Origin: Thermoflexus hugenholtzii JAD2
Lineage (GTDB): Bacteria > Chloroflexota > Dehalococcoidia > SHYB01
Assembly (NCBI GenBank): GCA_945861815.1
Contig: CAMAVV010000023.1
Coordinates: forward strand, 1 to 13,576
Length of the DNA stretch: 13,576 nt
Reading direction: 5' to 3'
The notes under the pieces are model-generated. The model saw only the letters and a list, made by a program, of their open reading frames with translations. It ran no database searches and was not told where the DNA came from. A program made the position numbers and the translations under genes. This document shows positions 12,317-13,576 of this stretch, piece by piece (position 1 is the stretch's first letter; each line of letters starts with the position of its first letter).

Positions 12317-13456
12317 CTATGCGCCGACCTTTGGGCCAGGTCCGTAGGGCGCGGGCAGCGCGCTGGCTGCCGAATCTTTGAGCATCTGCTCCCACGACCG
12401 CTTGAGTCCTCGGTTCGTGCGATTCACCTCAGGTATCACGTACCTCGCAAAGAGCTCGAGGCACTTGCGCCAGTTCTCCCGGCTGGTCCATTCGGTGGCG
12501 ACGATGAGGAAGCCGCCAAAGCCGCCGGAGCGCCTCTGCGCGTCTTCCATCCACCGGATGCAGTCGTCCGGATCGCCGATGATCCAGCCGCGCTTGGCGA
12601 GGGCCTGATCGAAGGTGATCTCCTCAGCAGGCTGGCCGACGAAGGCTTCATAGCCAGGCTTCACGCCAAGGTGGAAGAAGTAGTCGCGCAACTCGCGCAT
12701 CGCGCCTTCCGCCACATCATCATAGGCCTTCTTCTTTGTCTCAGCGATGTAGAGATATTGCGCGATCCGCCAATCTTCCCGGCGAACCGTCTTGTGCGCG
12801 GCCTTCGCATGTTGCTCCAAGGATTCCCACTGCTTGCGCAACTGGTCGGGCGACGCGGGGCTTTGAAAGGCCGCCGAGAGCATGAAGAGGCCGTGCTGTG
12901 CAGTCACTTCGATACTGTGGGAGCGGCCAGTGCTCGCCACCGCGATGGGCATGTGGGGCTTTTGGAAGGGTTTCACCTGGAGCTCGCGGTCTTTGTAGCT
13001 CCAGAACTGGCCTTCGTAGGAGATAGGGCCGTCGCTGTTGTAGAGCTTGAGGATGATATCGAGGGCCTCATCCATGCGGGGGCGCAGTTCCTCGTAGGGA
13101 ATGTCGAACATCTTCACGTCGGTGGGCTGGACGCCGGGGCCGACGCCGAAGAGGACGCGGCCCATAGTGAGCTGGTCGAGGAAGGCCATGCGCTCGGCGA
13201 CTTCGAAGGGATCGTGGAAGGCGAGGCTGACGACGCCGGTGCCGAGCTTGATGCGCTTGGTGCGCTCGGCGGCAGCGGCGATGAAGAGGTCGGGCGCGGG
13301 GATGGGTTCCCAGCCGCCGCTATGGTGCTCGCCGACCCAGACTTCATCGAAGCCCAGGGACTCGACGTATTGGACGAACTCCAAGTCGTGCTGATAGCCC
13401 AGGGCCGGGTTTTCTTCAGGACGGCGGCAGGGCATGAGGAAGAAGCCAAACTTCAT
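12317..13456 (-). CDS. LLM class flavin-dependent monooxygenase (LLM-1, limonene monooxygenase-like)
   Basis: 379 aa from the ATG at 13456. PF00296 family, a different branch from LLM-2 and LLM-3. Seen: MKFGFFLMPCRRPEENP start, SLGFDEVWVGEHH with the family's EHH motif, TKRIKLGTGVVSLAFHDP, AERMAFLDQLTMGRVLFGVG then PGVQPTDVKMF, and a C-terminal VATEWTSRENWRKCLELFAR. It resembles flavin-type limonene or alkanal monooxygenases rather than F420 enzymes, but the cofactor is not decidable here. The frame extends to a TTG at 13564, which coincides with the -35 TTGACA, so that extension is not translated. First gene of a three-gene operon with the serine-less hydrolase 10 nt behind. Confidence 0.92.
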   Translation of the reverse strand: MKFGFFLMPCRRPEENPALGYQHDLEFVQYVESLGFDEVWVGEHHSGGWEPIPAPDLFIAAAAERTKRIKLGTGVVSLAFHDPFEVAERMAFLDQLTMGRVLFGVGPGVQPTDVKMFDIPYEELRPRMDEALDIILKLYNSDGPISYEGQFWSYKDRELQVKPFQKPHMPIAVASTGRSHSIEVTAQHGLFMLSAAFQSPASPDQLRKQWESLEQHAKAAHKTVRREDWRIAQYLYIAETKKKAYDDVAEGAMRELRDYFFHLGVKPGYEAFVGQPAEEITFDQALAKRGWIIGDPDDCIRWMEDAQRRSGGFGGFLIVATEWTSRENWRKCLELFARYVIPEVNRTNRGLKRSWEQMLKDSAASALPAPYGPGPKVGA

Positions 13457-13535
13457 CCGCTGAGAGCCTTTCTTCCTCCACAAGAGGAGTCGCGACTGGA
13501 AAACGCTTCTGTTGGGTCGCCTCACCTGCTGGGGT

Positions 13536-13564
13536 CGGATAGCCTCGCATCCAAGGAGTGTCAA
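13536..13564 (-). promoter_or_regulatory. Promoter of the LLM-1/hydrolase/LLM-2 operon
   Basis: Perfect TTGACA (13559-13564), exactly 17 nt, then TATCCG (13536-13541, 3 of 6 match to TATAAT). Predicted leader about 70 nt with a purine-rich GGAGGAAGAAAGG 10 nt before the ATG. A perfect -35 with a poor -10 suggests activator dependence (inference). Confidence 0.45.
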
Positions 13565-13576
13565 ACGGCAAAGGGG

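Noticed and set aside
13457..13564. 36-codon N-terminal extension of LLM-1
   Set aside because: The upstream TTG is the TTGACA -35 hexamer, and family proteins begin at MKFGFF.

Overview
The window looks like a chromosomal piece of a GC-rich bacterium, most likely a Chloroflexota of the Dehalococcoidia/SAR202 type. This is inferred from gene content (three luciferase-like flavin monooxygenases, an Amidohydrolase_2 enzyme, a soluble sulfite-oxidase-like molybdoenzyme, alpha/beta hydrolases), not from a marker gene. Apart from the first gene, everything is on the minus strand. Start sites often lack a clear Shine-Dalgarno sequence. In two cases a -10 box lies only 6 nt before the start codon, suggesting leaderless mRNAs.

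Layout. 2-1069 (+): amidohydrolase cut by the left edge. 1178-2017 (-): YgjP/DUF45 zinc metallopeptidase. 2202-3329 (-): complete DnaJ with a TATAAT promoter. 3440-5880 (-): an accessory block with a GNAT acetyltransferase, two unrelated-looking RHH antitoxin/MazF toxin modules each under a palindromic operator, and a 107-codon protein of unknown function. 5881-6128: wreckage, namely a frameshifted second copy of the beginning of the GNAT gene joined to a short antitoxin-like tail. 6156-6229 (-): tRNA-Gln(TTG). 6253-8734 (-): a run of small Cys-rich basic protein, alpha/beta hydrolase, two-helix membrane protein and sulfite-oxidase-like molybdoenzyme (the last is transcribed first). 8863-13456 (-): three luciferase-like monooxygenases and one alpha/beta hydrolase.

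How the genes may work together. The right third is a catabolic cluster: LLM-1, hydrolase and LLM-2 are 10 and 27 nt apart, with LLM-3 (about 84% identical to LLM-2 by hand count) following behind its own promoter. A luciferase-type monooxygenase could insert oxygen into a ketone or ring and a hydrolase could open the product. However, the hydrolase has Gly where the catalytic Ser should be, so its role is open. The sulfite-oxidase-like enzyme could remove sulfite released from organosulfur compounds. The 3.4-6.2 kb block is a different kind of region: toxin-antitoxin genes inserted or rearranged next to a tRNA, with a partial gene duplication spanning it.

The most noteworthy observations are the GNAT partial duplication around the TA modules, the two operator architectures, the serine-less hydrolase in the monooxygenase operon, the homopolymer in the sulfite oxidase promoter and the small C-x-C-x2-C protein with a leader hairpin. 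No CRISPR array, insertion sequence, rRNA or replication origin was seen.
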